The notes beneath the pieces were generated by a model. The model worked only from the letters and a program-made list of their open reading frames with translations, made no database searches and was not told the DNA's origin. A stretch of DNA of 64,000 nucleotides. Source: Chitinophagaceae bacterium (lineage in GTDB: Bacteria; Bacteroidota; Bacteroidia; Chitinophagales; Chitinophagaceae). The stretch lies in assembly GCA_016720585.1 (NCBI GenBank), contig JADKKH010000004.1, positions 383,510 through 447,509 on the forward strand, in the 5' to 3' direction. Every line of letters begins with the position of its first letter. The stretch's first letter is position 1. This document shows, piece after piece, positions 1 through 7,991 of the stretch. A program made the translations under genes and the position numbers.

Positions 1-1977
1 AAACAAATAGGTTCTCTATTTCTGCTTTTTCTGGCTCTTAACGTAGTTGGACAGCCTAACCGCTGGAGATTAGAAGATAATGCTGCTATTGGGTGGAAAG
101 TTTCGGACAACCTGCCACATAGTGACCATATTGAAATGAGCGGAAAATTTATTTCGGCGGTTTTTCTTTATGGAGTCAATACAGATCGATCCTTTTATTG
201 TAGCAGGGATATTGTTTGGCCCATGTTGCGTACAATTCCGAATAACACACATGCCAGTCTAATCCGTTCATTTAATCTTGATCTGATAAAAATGATTTCC
301 GTAAACAGGCGGTTAGTGCAACAGGAAAAAGTAGATGAAATTATTTTAGATGGAACACTTACCGTGAAAAGCCAGCTGGTTGAAAACTTACACCTGGTGC
401 GCACGGTTTTCCCGTCTACGGATATGCCCGTTTTAGGTGAGAAATATGTTTTGACCAATAGGGGCGAAAGACCAGTAACCATTGAAATTCCCTCGGTGAA
501 TATTGTCTCCGGCACAAATGCCCAGGAGGGTGTTGATGGCAGTTATATTTTAAAAATTCAAACCCGGAATTCGGGTGCGTTTGTGCTACAATCTATGGAC
601 TCTGTAAAATTCTACCTTTCTTTTTCCGGTATGAAGCAGGGGCAGGACTATACTGATACGGATATAGAAAACGAATTAAGCAAACGCATGAGCTTGTTAT
701 CACAATTCAGGAAAAATCTTGTATTGCAAACTCCTGATGAAGTTCTGAACCGGACTTTTGCTTTTGCAAAAATCAGGGCGGCCGAAAGTATTTACCAGAC
801 AAAAGGCGGCCCGATGCATGGACCCGGGGGGTTGAGCTATTATGCAGCTATATGGGCCAATGATCAGGCTGAATACATCAATCCTTTTTTTCCTTACCTG
901 GGTTATGAATATGGTATCCAATCGGCGTTGAATGCGTACCGGCATTTTGCCCGTTTTATAAATCCCGGTTTTGAACCAATTCCTTCATCTATCATTGCTG
1001 AAGGAATAGATATCTGGAATGGGGCCGGTGACCGGGGTGATGCGGCAATGATTGCGTATGGAGCTTCCCGTTTTGCACTTTCGCAGGGTGATCGTAAAAT
1101 AGCAGAGGAGCTTTGGCCATTAATAGAATGGTGCCTGGAATACAACAAGCGGAAACTAAATTTTTCGGGAGTTGTAACTTCAGAATCAGATGAATTAGAA
1201 GGCCGTTTCCCTTCCGGTAATGCCAATTTATGTACCTCATCGCTTTATTATGATGCGTTAATTTCTGCTAGTTACCTCGGGGAGTCACTAGAAAAAGAAA
1301 AAAAACAATATGCGTATTATAAAACACAGGCGGGTGTTTTAAAAAACAATATTGAAAAATATTTTGGTGCGCAGGTAATGGGATTTGAAACTTATCAATA
1401 TTATGAAGGCAACGATAAATTGCGTGCATGGATTTGTATGCCCCTTACCGTAAATATTTTTGACAGGAAAAAAGGAACTATTGAAGCCTTGTTTTCTAAG
1501 GAATTATGGACAGCAGACGGACTTGCTTCTCAATCGGGGGATAAAACATTCTGGGATCGCTCTACATTATACGCCCTTAGGGGTGTATTTGCATCGGGAG
1601 ATACCAGAAGGGGCTTAGAATTTCTGAAATATTATTCCAACCGCAGATTATTGGGCGAACATGTTCCGTATCCGGTAGAGGCTTATCCTGAAGGAGGACA
1701 ACGTCATCTTTCGGCCGAAAGCGGTTTGTATTGCAGGATATTTACCGAAGGGCTATTTGGCATCAGGCCTATAAGTTTAAATAGTTTTTCACTTACCCCT
1801 CAAATGCCTGAGGATTGGAATTTCATGAAATTGAAAAATGTACATGGATTCCAGAAAGAGTTTGATATAACGGTGTTACGGGAAAACGATAAAATCCGTG
1901 TAACTGTAAAATCCGGCAATACGGATGTGTTTTCTAAACTGGTTCAAAACGGAAGTAGCCAAACGATAAAATTCTGA
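1..1977 (+). CDS. Secreted six-hairpin glycosidase-like protein (5' end outside window)
   Basis: The reading frame is open from base 1, so the true start lies just upstream. The first codons read as a signal peptide (hydrophobic LFLLFLALNVV ending at GQ), which shows that only a few residues are missing and that the internal ATG at 136 is not the start. The mature protein has an N-terminal beta-sandwich-like part (about 25-230) and a helical repeat region with motifs such as YYAAIWANDQAEY, GAGDRGDAAM and SDELEGRFPSG, as expected of an (alpha/alpha)6 glycoside hydrolase. A short beta-rich tail follows WNFMKLKNV. Such enzymes act in the periplasm or at the surface on oligosaccharides. The exact family (GH63/GH78-like) and substrate cannot be decided from the sequence. 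Confidence 0.65.
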   Translation, partial: KQIGSLFLLFLALNVVGQPNRWRLEDNAAIGWKVSDNLPHSDHIEMSGKFISAVFLYGVNTDRSFYCSRDIVWPMLRTIPNNTHASLIRSFNLDLIKMISVNRRLVQQEKVDEIILDGTLTVKSQLVENLHLVRTVFPSTDMPVLGEKYVLTNRGERPVTIEIPSVNIVSGTNAQEGVDGSYILKIQTRNSGAFVLQSMDSVKFYLSFSGMKQGQDYTDTDIENELSKRMSLLSQFRKNLVLQTPDEVLNRTFAFAKIRAAESIYQTKGGPMHGPGGLSYYAAIWANDQAEYINPFFPYLGYEYGIQSALNAYRHFARFINPGFEPIPSSIIAEGIDIWNGAGDRGDAAMIAYGASRFALSQGDRKIAEELWPLIEWCLEYNKRKLNFSGVVTSESDELEGRFPSGNANLCTSSLYYDALISASYLGESLEKEKKQYAYYKTQAGVLKNNIEKYFGAQVMGFETYQYYEGNDKLRAWICMPLTVNIFDRKKGTIEALFSKELWTADGLASQSGDKTFWDRSTLYALRGVFASGDTRRGLEFLKYYSNRRLLGEHVPYPVEAYPEGGQRHLSAESGLYCRIFTEGLFGIRPISLNSFSLTPQMPEDWNFMKLKNVHGFQKEFDITVLRENDKIRVTVKSGNTDVFSKLVQNGSSQTIKF

Positions 1978-2077
1978 AAAAATAAAGCTGTTTCTCTTCA
2001 GACCGTTTTTTCTTCCAGTTCCATTTTACAAAAAAATGCTATTGCACTTAATCACTTAACTTAGCAATAAACTGTTT

Positions 2078-2845
2078 ATGCTTATCAGCAACAGACTTCG
2101 TATAGATAATAAAGTAGCAATTATTACCGGTGCCAGTAAAGGAATAGGCAAAGCTATCGCCCGGGCATTAGGTCAGCAGGGGGCCAGGATCGTAATTGCC
2201 AGCCGCAAGCAGGAAGCTGTAGATGAAGTTGCCAAAGAATTTTTAGCTGAAGGAATTGAAGCCATTGGAATCGCTGCGCATATGGGAGATAGGGGCCAGG
2301 TAAAAAACCTGGTTGAACAAACCTTTAAACATTTTGGTGGCATAGATATTATAGTAAACAATGCTGCAACCAATCCCAGCTTTGGGCCCATTTCCGAAAC
2401 AGATAATACTGTCTTTGATAAGATCATGGATGTAAATGTAAAAGGGCCTTTGGAATTGTGCAAAGAGGCTTATCCCATTATGAAACAAAGAGGCGGAGGT
2501 TCCGTCATAAATATCAGCAGTATTGAAGGCCTTACACCCGGAGCCGGGCTGGGATTATACAGTGTCAGCAAAGCTTCATTGATTGCATTGACCAAAGTAT
2601 TGGCAAAAGAATGGGGCATCGATAAAATAAGAGCTAATGTGATTTGCCCGGGGTTAGTAAAAACGAAATTCAGCGAAGCTTTAACAGCAAACGAAAAGAT
2701 CCTGAAACATGTATTAGCCAAACAGGCATTACCTCAACTGGCCGGACCGGAAGATATAGCCGGATTGGCTTTATTCCTGGCCTCGGATGCTGCTTCTTTT
2801 TGCACCGGTGCTGTTTTTACTGCTGATGGAGGATATACAATTTAA
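2078..2845 (+). CDS. Short-chain dehydrogenase/reductase (SDR)
   Basis: A classical 255-residue SDR covering one Rossmann domain. The cofactor motif GASKGIGKA starts at about residue 18, VNNAATNP follows, then the serine strand NISSIEG and the catalytic Y161-SVS-K165. The C-terminal GGYTI ending is typical of the 3-oxoacyl-ACP reductase/DHRS4-like branch. The reaction is NAD(P)-dependent interconversion of a ketone and an alcohol. It is the first gene of a tight five-gene operon with acyl-CoA enzymes (5 bases to the next gene). Here it could reduce a 4-oxoacyl-CoA or oxidise a hydroxyacyl intermediate; that role is inferred from context. The family is certain, the substrate is not. Confidence 0.9.
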   Translation: MLISNRLRIDNKVAIITGASKGIGKAIARALGQQGARIVIASRKQEAVDEVAKEFLAEGIEAIGIAAHMGDRGQVKNLVEQTFKHFGGIDIIVNNAATNPSFGPISETDNTVFDKIMDVNVKGPLELCKEAYPIMKQRGGGSVINISSIEGLTPGAGLGLYSVSKASLIALTKVLAKEWGIDKIRANVICPGLVKTKFSEALTANEKILKHVLAKQALPQLAGPEDIAGLALFLASDAASFCTGAVFTADGGYTI

Positions 2846-2850
2846 TAATT

Positions 2851-4053
2851 ATGGTAACCATTTTTGCAAGCGAACGATTAAAGGAAATTTATCCGCAGAT
2901 CAAATTATTTGTAGAGCAGGAACTTTATCCCATTGAAATGGATTTGCTGAAACGACCCTTTAATGAGGCCGATACGATCCTGCAGGAAAAAAGAGCTAAA
3001 GCAAAACAAAGGGGGTTGTGGGCGCCGTACTTACCGGAGAAAGATGGAGGGATAGGATTAAGTATGATTGAATTTGCCCAGGTAAGTGAACTGATGGCGG
3101 GGACACCCTTCGGCCATTTTGTTTTTAATTGCCAGGCGCCGGATATTGGCAATATAGAATTGATGCATAAACATGCTTCCACGTTCTTACAGGAAAAATA
3201 CCTTGTTCCCTTAATGAATGGAGCGATACGAAGTTGTTTTTCTATGACAGAGCCTGAATTTGCCGGTTCGAATCCGGTTAATATGGGCACCACCGCTGTA
3301 TTGGATGGCGGTGAATATATAATTAATGGGCACAAATGGTTTACTACAGCAGCAGACGGTGCCAACTTTGCTATCGTAATGGCCAATACCAATACCGAAG
3401 CATCCCGGTATGAAAAAGCCAGTATGATTCTTGTTCCCATAGATACCAAAGGTTTTCATCTGAAAAGAAATATTCCGGTCATGGGAGACACGGGTGAAGG
3501 CTGGCTCAGTCATGGTGAAATAGAATATACAGATTGCCGTGTACCGGTATCTCACTTAATCGGGAAGGAGGGCAGCGGATTTTTATTAGCACAGGAACGG
3601 CTCGGCCCTGGCCGGATACATCATTGTATGCGCTGGATAGGCATTTGCGAAAGAGCCTTTCAAATGATGTGTAAAAAAGCGGTGGACAGAGATATGGGTG
3701 ATGGTACCAGGCTGGGACAAAAACAAACCATACAGAACTGGATCGCCGAAAGCCGTGCAGAGATCAATGCTGCCCGGTTTATGGTTTTGCATGCCGCACA
3801 TAAAATGGATTTATCGGGAAGTAAAGCAGCAAAAAATGATATTGCCGCCATCAAATTTTTTGTGGCCGATATCCTGATGAAAGTGCTGGACAGAGCCATA
3901 CAAACCCATGGTGCATTAGGAATCACTGACGATACGCTGCTGTCATTCTGGTACCGTCATGAACGGGGTGCCCGGATTTATGATGGCCCTGATGAAGTGC
4001 ATAAATCTTCCTTAGCGAAATCTGTCTTAAAGGAATATGGTTTAAAAATATAA
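2851..4053 (+). CDS. Acyl-CoA dehydrogenase, ACAD10/11 type
   Basis: A 400-residue flavoprotein of the acyl-CoA dehydrogenase fold: helical N-terminus, beta middle domain (CFSMTEPEFAGSNP, GHKWFTTAADGA) and helical C-terminus. The C-terminal signature is YDGPDEVH, with Asp378 where ordinary acyl-CoA dehydrogenases carry the catalytic Glu of YEGT. The DGPDEVH form is characteristic of the ACAD10/ACAD11 group and of LvaC-like bacterial proteins, which work with a phosphotransferase on 4-hydroxyacyl-CoAs. The next gene, overlapping by one base (TAATG), encodes exactly such a phosphotransferase. The inferred role is to process the 4-phosphoacyl-CoA made by that kinase. Fold and pairing are clear; the reaction is inferred. 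Confidence 0.88.
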   Translation: MVTIFASERLKEIYPQIKLFVEQELYPIEMDLLKRPFNEADTILQEKRAKAKQRGLWAPYLPEKDGGIGLSMIEFAQVSELMAGTPFGHFVFNCQAPDIGNIELMHKHASTFLQEKYLVPLMNGAIRSCFSMTEPEFAGSNPVNMGTTAVLDGGEYIINGHKWFTTAADGANFAIVMANTNTEASRYEKASMILVPIDTKGFHLKRNIPVMGDTGEGWLSHGEIEYTDCRVPVSHLIGKEGSGFLLAQERLGPGRIHHCMRWIGICERAFQMMCKKAVDRDMGDGTRLGQKQTIQNWIAESRAEINAARFMVLHAAHKMDLSGSKAAKNDIAAIKFFVADILMKVLDRAIQTHGALGITDDTLLSFWYRHERGARIYDGPDEVHKSSLAKSVLKEYGLKI

Positions 4054-5156
4054 TGGCGCCCGGTATTCTTCCTATGAGTAACTATTCTGATAATATCGAT
4101 AAAGCAGTCACCGCACGGGAAGGTGAAGCCCCTGATGCGTATGAGCTTAAAAAATATTTATCTTCCGCTTTACCCGGTTTTGACAGAGATATGATCATTG
4201 AACAGTTCCCGGGTGGTTATTCCAATCTGACCTTTTTATTAAAAACTTCCGGTAAGGAATATGTTTTACGTAAACCTCCCGCCGCCGCCAATATTAAATC
4301 AGCCCATGATATGGGCCGGGAGTTCAGGGTATTGACTGCATTAAAACCTGTGTACATACCGGTTCCAACACCTATTTTGTTTTGTGATGACTCCAGCATA
4401 ATCGGTTCACCTTTTTATATCATGGAGCGGGTACGGGGAATAATTTTGCGCAATAAAGCACCCAAAGGAATTGAACTGACTCCCGCGATTATGCGATCTG
4501 TTTCTGAATCAGCTGTGGAGAATTTAGCCGCATTGCATTCCATCGATTTGGAATCATCCGGGTTGATCGGTTTGGGAAAACCTGAAGGTTATATTCAAAG
4601 ACAGACAGAAGGCTGGATTAAAAGATATGTTGCGGCGCAAACTGATATAATAGAAGATATGAATAAAACAGCCGACTGGATGCAGGCTAACATGCCAGAG
4701 GATGGAATACCTGCATTTATTCATAATGATTATAAATATGACAACCTGGTGCTGGATCCGGAAAATTTAAAAAATATCATTGCCGTATTGGATTGGGAAA
4801 TGGCCACTGTGGGTAATCCCTTAATGGACCTGGGTACATCACTCGGTTATTGGGCAGAAGCGGGAGATAATGATGCGTTGAAACCGTTTAATCTGACCTG
4901 GCTTCCGGGAAACCTGACCCGGGAAGAAGTGGTGGAGCGTTATGCGGCAACAAAAAAAATAAGCATTCCCGATATGCTGTTTTATTATGTGTTTGGTTCT
5001 TTTAAGATTGGGGTGATCGTACAACAGATCTATGCCCGGTATAAAAAAGGATTGACCCGTGATGAACGGTTTGCCGGGTTAGGACATGTCGTAACTGCCT
5101 GTGCAGCCAATGCACAAAAGGCAATCCGGTATAATCGAATCAGTCATTTCTATTAA
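4053..5156 (+). CDS. APH-fold phosphotransferase (ACAD11 kinase-domain / LvaA-like)
   Basis: A 367-residue protein of the aminoglycoside phosphotransferase/choline kinase fold. Visible are the nucleotide-loop region FPGGYSNLTFLL with the lysine/arginine pair in YVLRKPP, the catalytic loop HNDYKYDN (Brenner motif) and the metal-binding DWEMATVGNP. It resembles the N-terminal kinase domain of ACAD11, not antibiotic-resistance enzymes. Start: ATG 4053 overlaps the stop of the dehydrogenase gene; an in-frame ATG at 4074 would remove seven residues. In Pseudomonas putida, LvaA of this family phosphorylates the 4-hydroxyl of 4-hydroxyvaleryl-CoA; a similar job is inferred here. No LvaB-like small gene is present nearby. 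Confidence 0.85.
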   Translation: MAPGILPMSNYSDNIDKAVTAREGEAPDAYELKKYLSSALPGFDRDMIIEQFPGGYSNLTFLLKTSGKEYVLRKPPAAANIKSAHDMGREFRVLTALKPVYIPVPTPILFCDDSSIIGSPFYIMERVRGIILRNKAPKGIELTPAIMRSVSESAVENLAALHSIDLESSGLIGLGKPEGYIQRQTEGWIKRYVAAQTDIIEDMNKTADWMQANMPEDGIPAFIHNDYKYDNLVLDPENLKNIIAVLDWEMATVGNPLMDLGTSLGYWAEAGDNDALKPFNLTWLPGNLTREEVVERYAATKKISIPDMLFYYVFGSFKIGVIVQQIYARYKKGLTRDERFAGLGHVVTACAANAQKAIRYNRISHFY

Positions 5157-5184
5157 AATAAAATATCATCTTATAAACTAAAAT

Positions 5185-6087
5185 ATGCAACTCAAATTAA
5201 TAGACATTAAAAAAGTTTTGATCCTGGGCAGCGGAACCCTGGGACTGCGGATCGGTTTACAGGCAGCCATCAGCGGGTTCAACAGCACTCTGTATGACAT
5301 TAATGAAACAGCCTTCGCACCAGCTCAGAAAATTCAGGATACAATTCTTAAAAACCTGGTGGAAAAAAAATTGATTTCCCCGGAAGATGCTGCTGCTGCC
5401 AAAAGCCGGATAACTTTTACAACCGACCCGGTCAAAGCCGCCGCTGACGCTGATTTCGTCAGTGAATCTGTACTGGAAAACCTGGAGGTAAAGAAAAAAG
5501 TATGGGCACAGTTTGCAAAGCTTTGTCCGCCGCATACGGTTTTTACAACGAATACTTCTTATTTAATGCCTTCGTTATTTGCTGCCGAAACGGGAAGACC
5601 TGAACGGTTTTGTGCTTTTCATTTCCATGATGTATTTATAGCCAACGTCGTGGATATTATGCCACATCCGGGTACGTCACCCTGGGTGGTTGATCTGTTA
5701 ATGGAGTTGGGAAGAAAATTAAATCAGACACCGGTGTTTGTAAAAAAAGAATCACCCGGGTATATTTTTAATGCCATGCTTGTGGCCCTGATTGGCGCTG
5801 CCGGAGCATTGGTAACTTATGATATTGCCAGTATCGAAGATGTAGACCGGAGCTGGATGGGTAATTTTAAAATGGAACGCGGACCCTTTGGAATTTTAGA
5901 TCTGATCGGGTTGGAAACCGTATGGCATGTTACGCATTCATTGCCAGATGCAAAAAGTAAAAAATTTGCAGACCTGCTGAAAACTTATGTGGATGCGGGA
6001 AAACTGGGTGTTAAAACCGGTGAAGGGTTTTATACCTATCCCAATCCCCGGTTTCAGGAAATAAATTTTATTACGGGTGCCGTTTAA
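5185..6087 (+). CDS. 3-hydroxyacyl-CoA dehydrogenase family protein
   Basis: A 300-residue single-module NAD-dependent dehydrogenase. The N-terminal Rossmann domain starts with LGSGTLGLRIG and carries SESVLENLEVK and NTSYLMPS. The catalytic stretch is FHFHDVFIANVVDIMPH, where the usual HFFNP...E pattern is altered: the His is kept, but the position normally Glu appears to be Asp. A C-terminal domain follows from SPGYIFNAMLVA. It should oxidise a 3-hydroxyacyl-CoA to 3-ketoacyl-CoA in the beta-oxidation direction, fitting the operon. It starts 28 bases after the kinase gene. The altered catalytic stretch suggests an unusual substrate, but alignment by eye is uncertain there. Confidence 0.85.
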   Translation: MQLKLIDIKKVLILGSGTLGLRIGLQAAISGFNSTLYDINETAFAPAQKIQDTILKNLVEKKLISPEDAAAAKSRITFTTDPVKAAADADFVSESVLENLEVKKKVWAQFAKLCPPHTVFTTNTSYLMPSLFAAETGRPERFCAFHFHDVFIANVVDIMPHPGTSPWVVDLLMELGRKLNQTPVFVKKESPGYIFNAMLVALIGAAGALVTYDIASIEDVDRSWMGNFKMERGPFGILDLIGLETVWHVTHSLPDAKSKKFADLLKTYVDAGKLGVKTGEGFYTYPNPRFQEINFITGAV

Positions 6088-6111
6088 AAACAAGCCTAAA
6101 AAAATAAACGC

Positions 6112-7917
6112 ATGACGAAGCAATATATCAGTATGGAAAACCTCCGGTTTCTTTTGTATGAGGTACATACAATACAAGACCTGCTAACCTACAAACGCTT
6201 TGAACATATTGGCGGTATCGAAGAAATAAACGGCTTAATTCATTCAGCCAAAGCCATTGCTGATAAGGAGCTGTTTCCCTTCTTTAGAGCAATGGATGAA
6301 AATCCTGTTGTGTACAGAGATGGAAAAATACGTTCGCACCCCCAGTTAAAAAATGTTTTTAAAGCCGTTGCGGATGCAGGATGGTTCAGCTCTATTTCTG
6401 CCCTGGAACATGGAGGCATGCAATTGCCATTCATGTTGTATTCAGCTGCTCATCTTATTTTTGAAGCCGCCAACAGCAGTGCGCAAGGCTATGTGGGTGT
6501 ATCTACCGGTGCCCTGGAATTGATAGAAACATTTGGCAGCAAAGAATTGCATGAAGCGTATTTGCCAAACATGTTTGCAGGTAAATGGCAGGGGACAATG
6601 GCGCTTACCGAACCACAGGCGGGCAGTTCCTTATCAGATATTACCACTTCAGCTACACCGACTGATTCTGGCTATTATGAAATTGTTGGTCAGAAGATAT
6701 TTATTTCCGGCGGCGAACATGAGGCCTGTGAAAATTTTGTTCATCTTACCCTGGCAAGAATAAAAGGTGCCCCGGCAGGTACCAAGGGCATTTCCTTATT
6801 TGTAGTTCCAAAATTTATTCAACATAGCGGGGAATTACTGGATAACCATGTGGTATGCGCCGGTGATTTTCAAAAATTGGGGCAGCGGGGTTATGCCACA
6901 GCACATTTGATTTTCGGAGAGCGTGGTGTCACCAAGGGATTCCTGGTTGGCGAAGCCAATAAGGGCTTATCCTATATGTTTCTGATGATGAACTCGGCCC
7001 GTATTGCCGTTGGCCAAACGGCAGCCGCCGTAGCATCAGCAGCGTACTATGCCTCTTTATTTTATGCCAATGAACGGCCACAGGGAAGGCATATTGCGGA
7101 TAAAGATTTATCAAAAGAACAAATATTAATAATTAATCATGCAGATGTAAGAAGGATGTTATTGATGCAAAAATCATTTGTAGAAGGTTCGCTGAGCCTG
7201 GTTAATGAATGTTTAAAATATTTTGACCTGGAAAAAGTGACCACAGGGGAGGAGAAAGAAAAAATGTATTTACTCCTGGAGATATTAACGCCCATTGTAA
7301 AAACCTATCCTTCCGAAGCAGGCATAGTTTCAGTCAGTAATGCCCTGCAGGTGTTGGGTGGTTATGGATTTACCATGGACTTTGACTTACAGCAATATTA
7401 CCGGGATATCCGTATCATGTCCATTTACGAAGGCACATCCGGTATACAGGCCCTGGATCTGTTAGGAAGAAAAGTTCCGATGCAAAATGGTAAGGCCTTT
7501 CAGTTATTACTAGCAGAAATGAGACAAACCGTTGTTACGGCCACCGCTTATCCTGAACTTATTTCATATTCGGAATTATTGGCATCCGCGATTCAACTGT
7601 ATGAAACTACGGTGCACCATTTACTGCAATTCGCAAAAAAAGGAGAAGTGGAAAAATATTTAGCCGATGCCAGTTTATTTATGGAGCTCTCCGGTATTGT
7701 TACGATGGCCTGGCAATGGTTAAAACAGGCCATAGTTGCACAAATGGCGTTGCATAGCGGAGATACAGAAAAACAAAGCCAGGCATTTTATGAAAGTAAA
7801 ATTGAAACCATGCGTTTTTTCTTTAAATATGAGTTGCCTAAAAATAGTGCTATCAGCCATACATTAATGAACCTTGAAATGGTAACTATAAAAAAGGAGC
7901 AGGAAGTATTGATGTAA
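6112..7917 (+). CDS. Acyl-CoA dehydrogenase with C-terminal extension
   Basis: A 601-residue member of the long acyl-CoA dehydrogenase group that adds a helical C-terminal domain of about 130 residues. Motifs include MALTEPQAGSSLSD and GQKIFISGGEH in the FAD/acyl region, GGYGFTMDFDLQQYYRD, and the catalytic Glu in YEGTSGIQ (residue 440 counted from 6112). It therefore keeps the normal base, unlike the first dehydrogenase of the operon, and should catalyse true alpha,beta-desaturation of an acyl-CoA with electrons passed to ETF. The start is ambiguous: ATG 6112 (MTKQYISM) or ATG 6133 (MENLRFLLYEV), the latter being the more usual N-terminus. It is the last gene of the acyl-CoA operon. Confidence 0.9.
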   Translation: MTKQYISMENLRFLLYEVHTIQDLLTYKRFEHIGGIEEINGLIHSAKAIADKELFPFFRAMDENPVVYRDGKIRSHPQLKNVFKAVADAGWFSSISALEHGGMQLPFMLYSAAHLIFEAANSSAQGYVGVSTGALELIETFGSKELHEAYLPNMFAGKWQGTMALTEPQAGSSLSDITTSATPTDSGYYEIVGQKIFISGGEHEACENFVHLTLARIKGAPAGTKGISLFVVPKFIQHSGELLDNHVVCAGDFQKLGQRGYATAHLIFGERGVTKGFLVGEANKGLSYMFLMMNSARIAVGQTAAAVASAAYYASLFYANERPQGRHIADKDLSKEQILIINHADVRRMLLMQKSFVEGSLSLVNECLKYFDLEKVTTGEEKEKMYLLLEILTPIVKTYPSEAGIVSVSNALQVLGGYGFTMDFDLQQYYRDIRIMSIYEGTSGIQALDLLGRKVPMQNGKAFQLLLAEMRQTVVTATAYPELISYSELLASAIQLYETTVHHLLQFAKKGEVEKYLADASLFMELSGIVTMAWQWLKQAIVAQMALHSGDTEKQSQAFYESKIETMRFFFKYELPKNSAISHTLMNLEMVTIKKEQEVLM

Positions 7918-7991
7918 AGAAAGGGATATTCACAGAAGTCATCTTACAGGCAGCCGTAATATAGGTTACCTTTATATTTTACAAATATTCC

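Noticed and set aside
3272..3286. tRNA T-arm-like string CCGGTTCGAATCCGG
   Set aside because: It lies in frame inside the ACAD11-type dehydrogenase gene (coding AGSNP), and no acceptor, D or anticodon stems flank it.
4053..5156. Aminoglycoside resistance enzyme
   Set aside because: The APH fold is present, but the gene overlaps an ACAD11-type dehydrogenase gene within a beta-oxidation operon, pointing to an acyl-CoA kinase.
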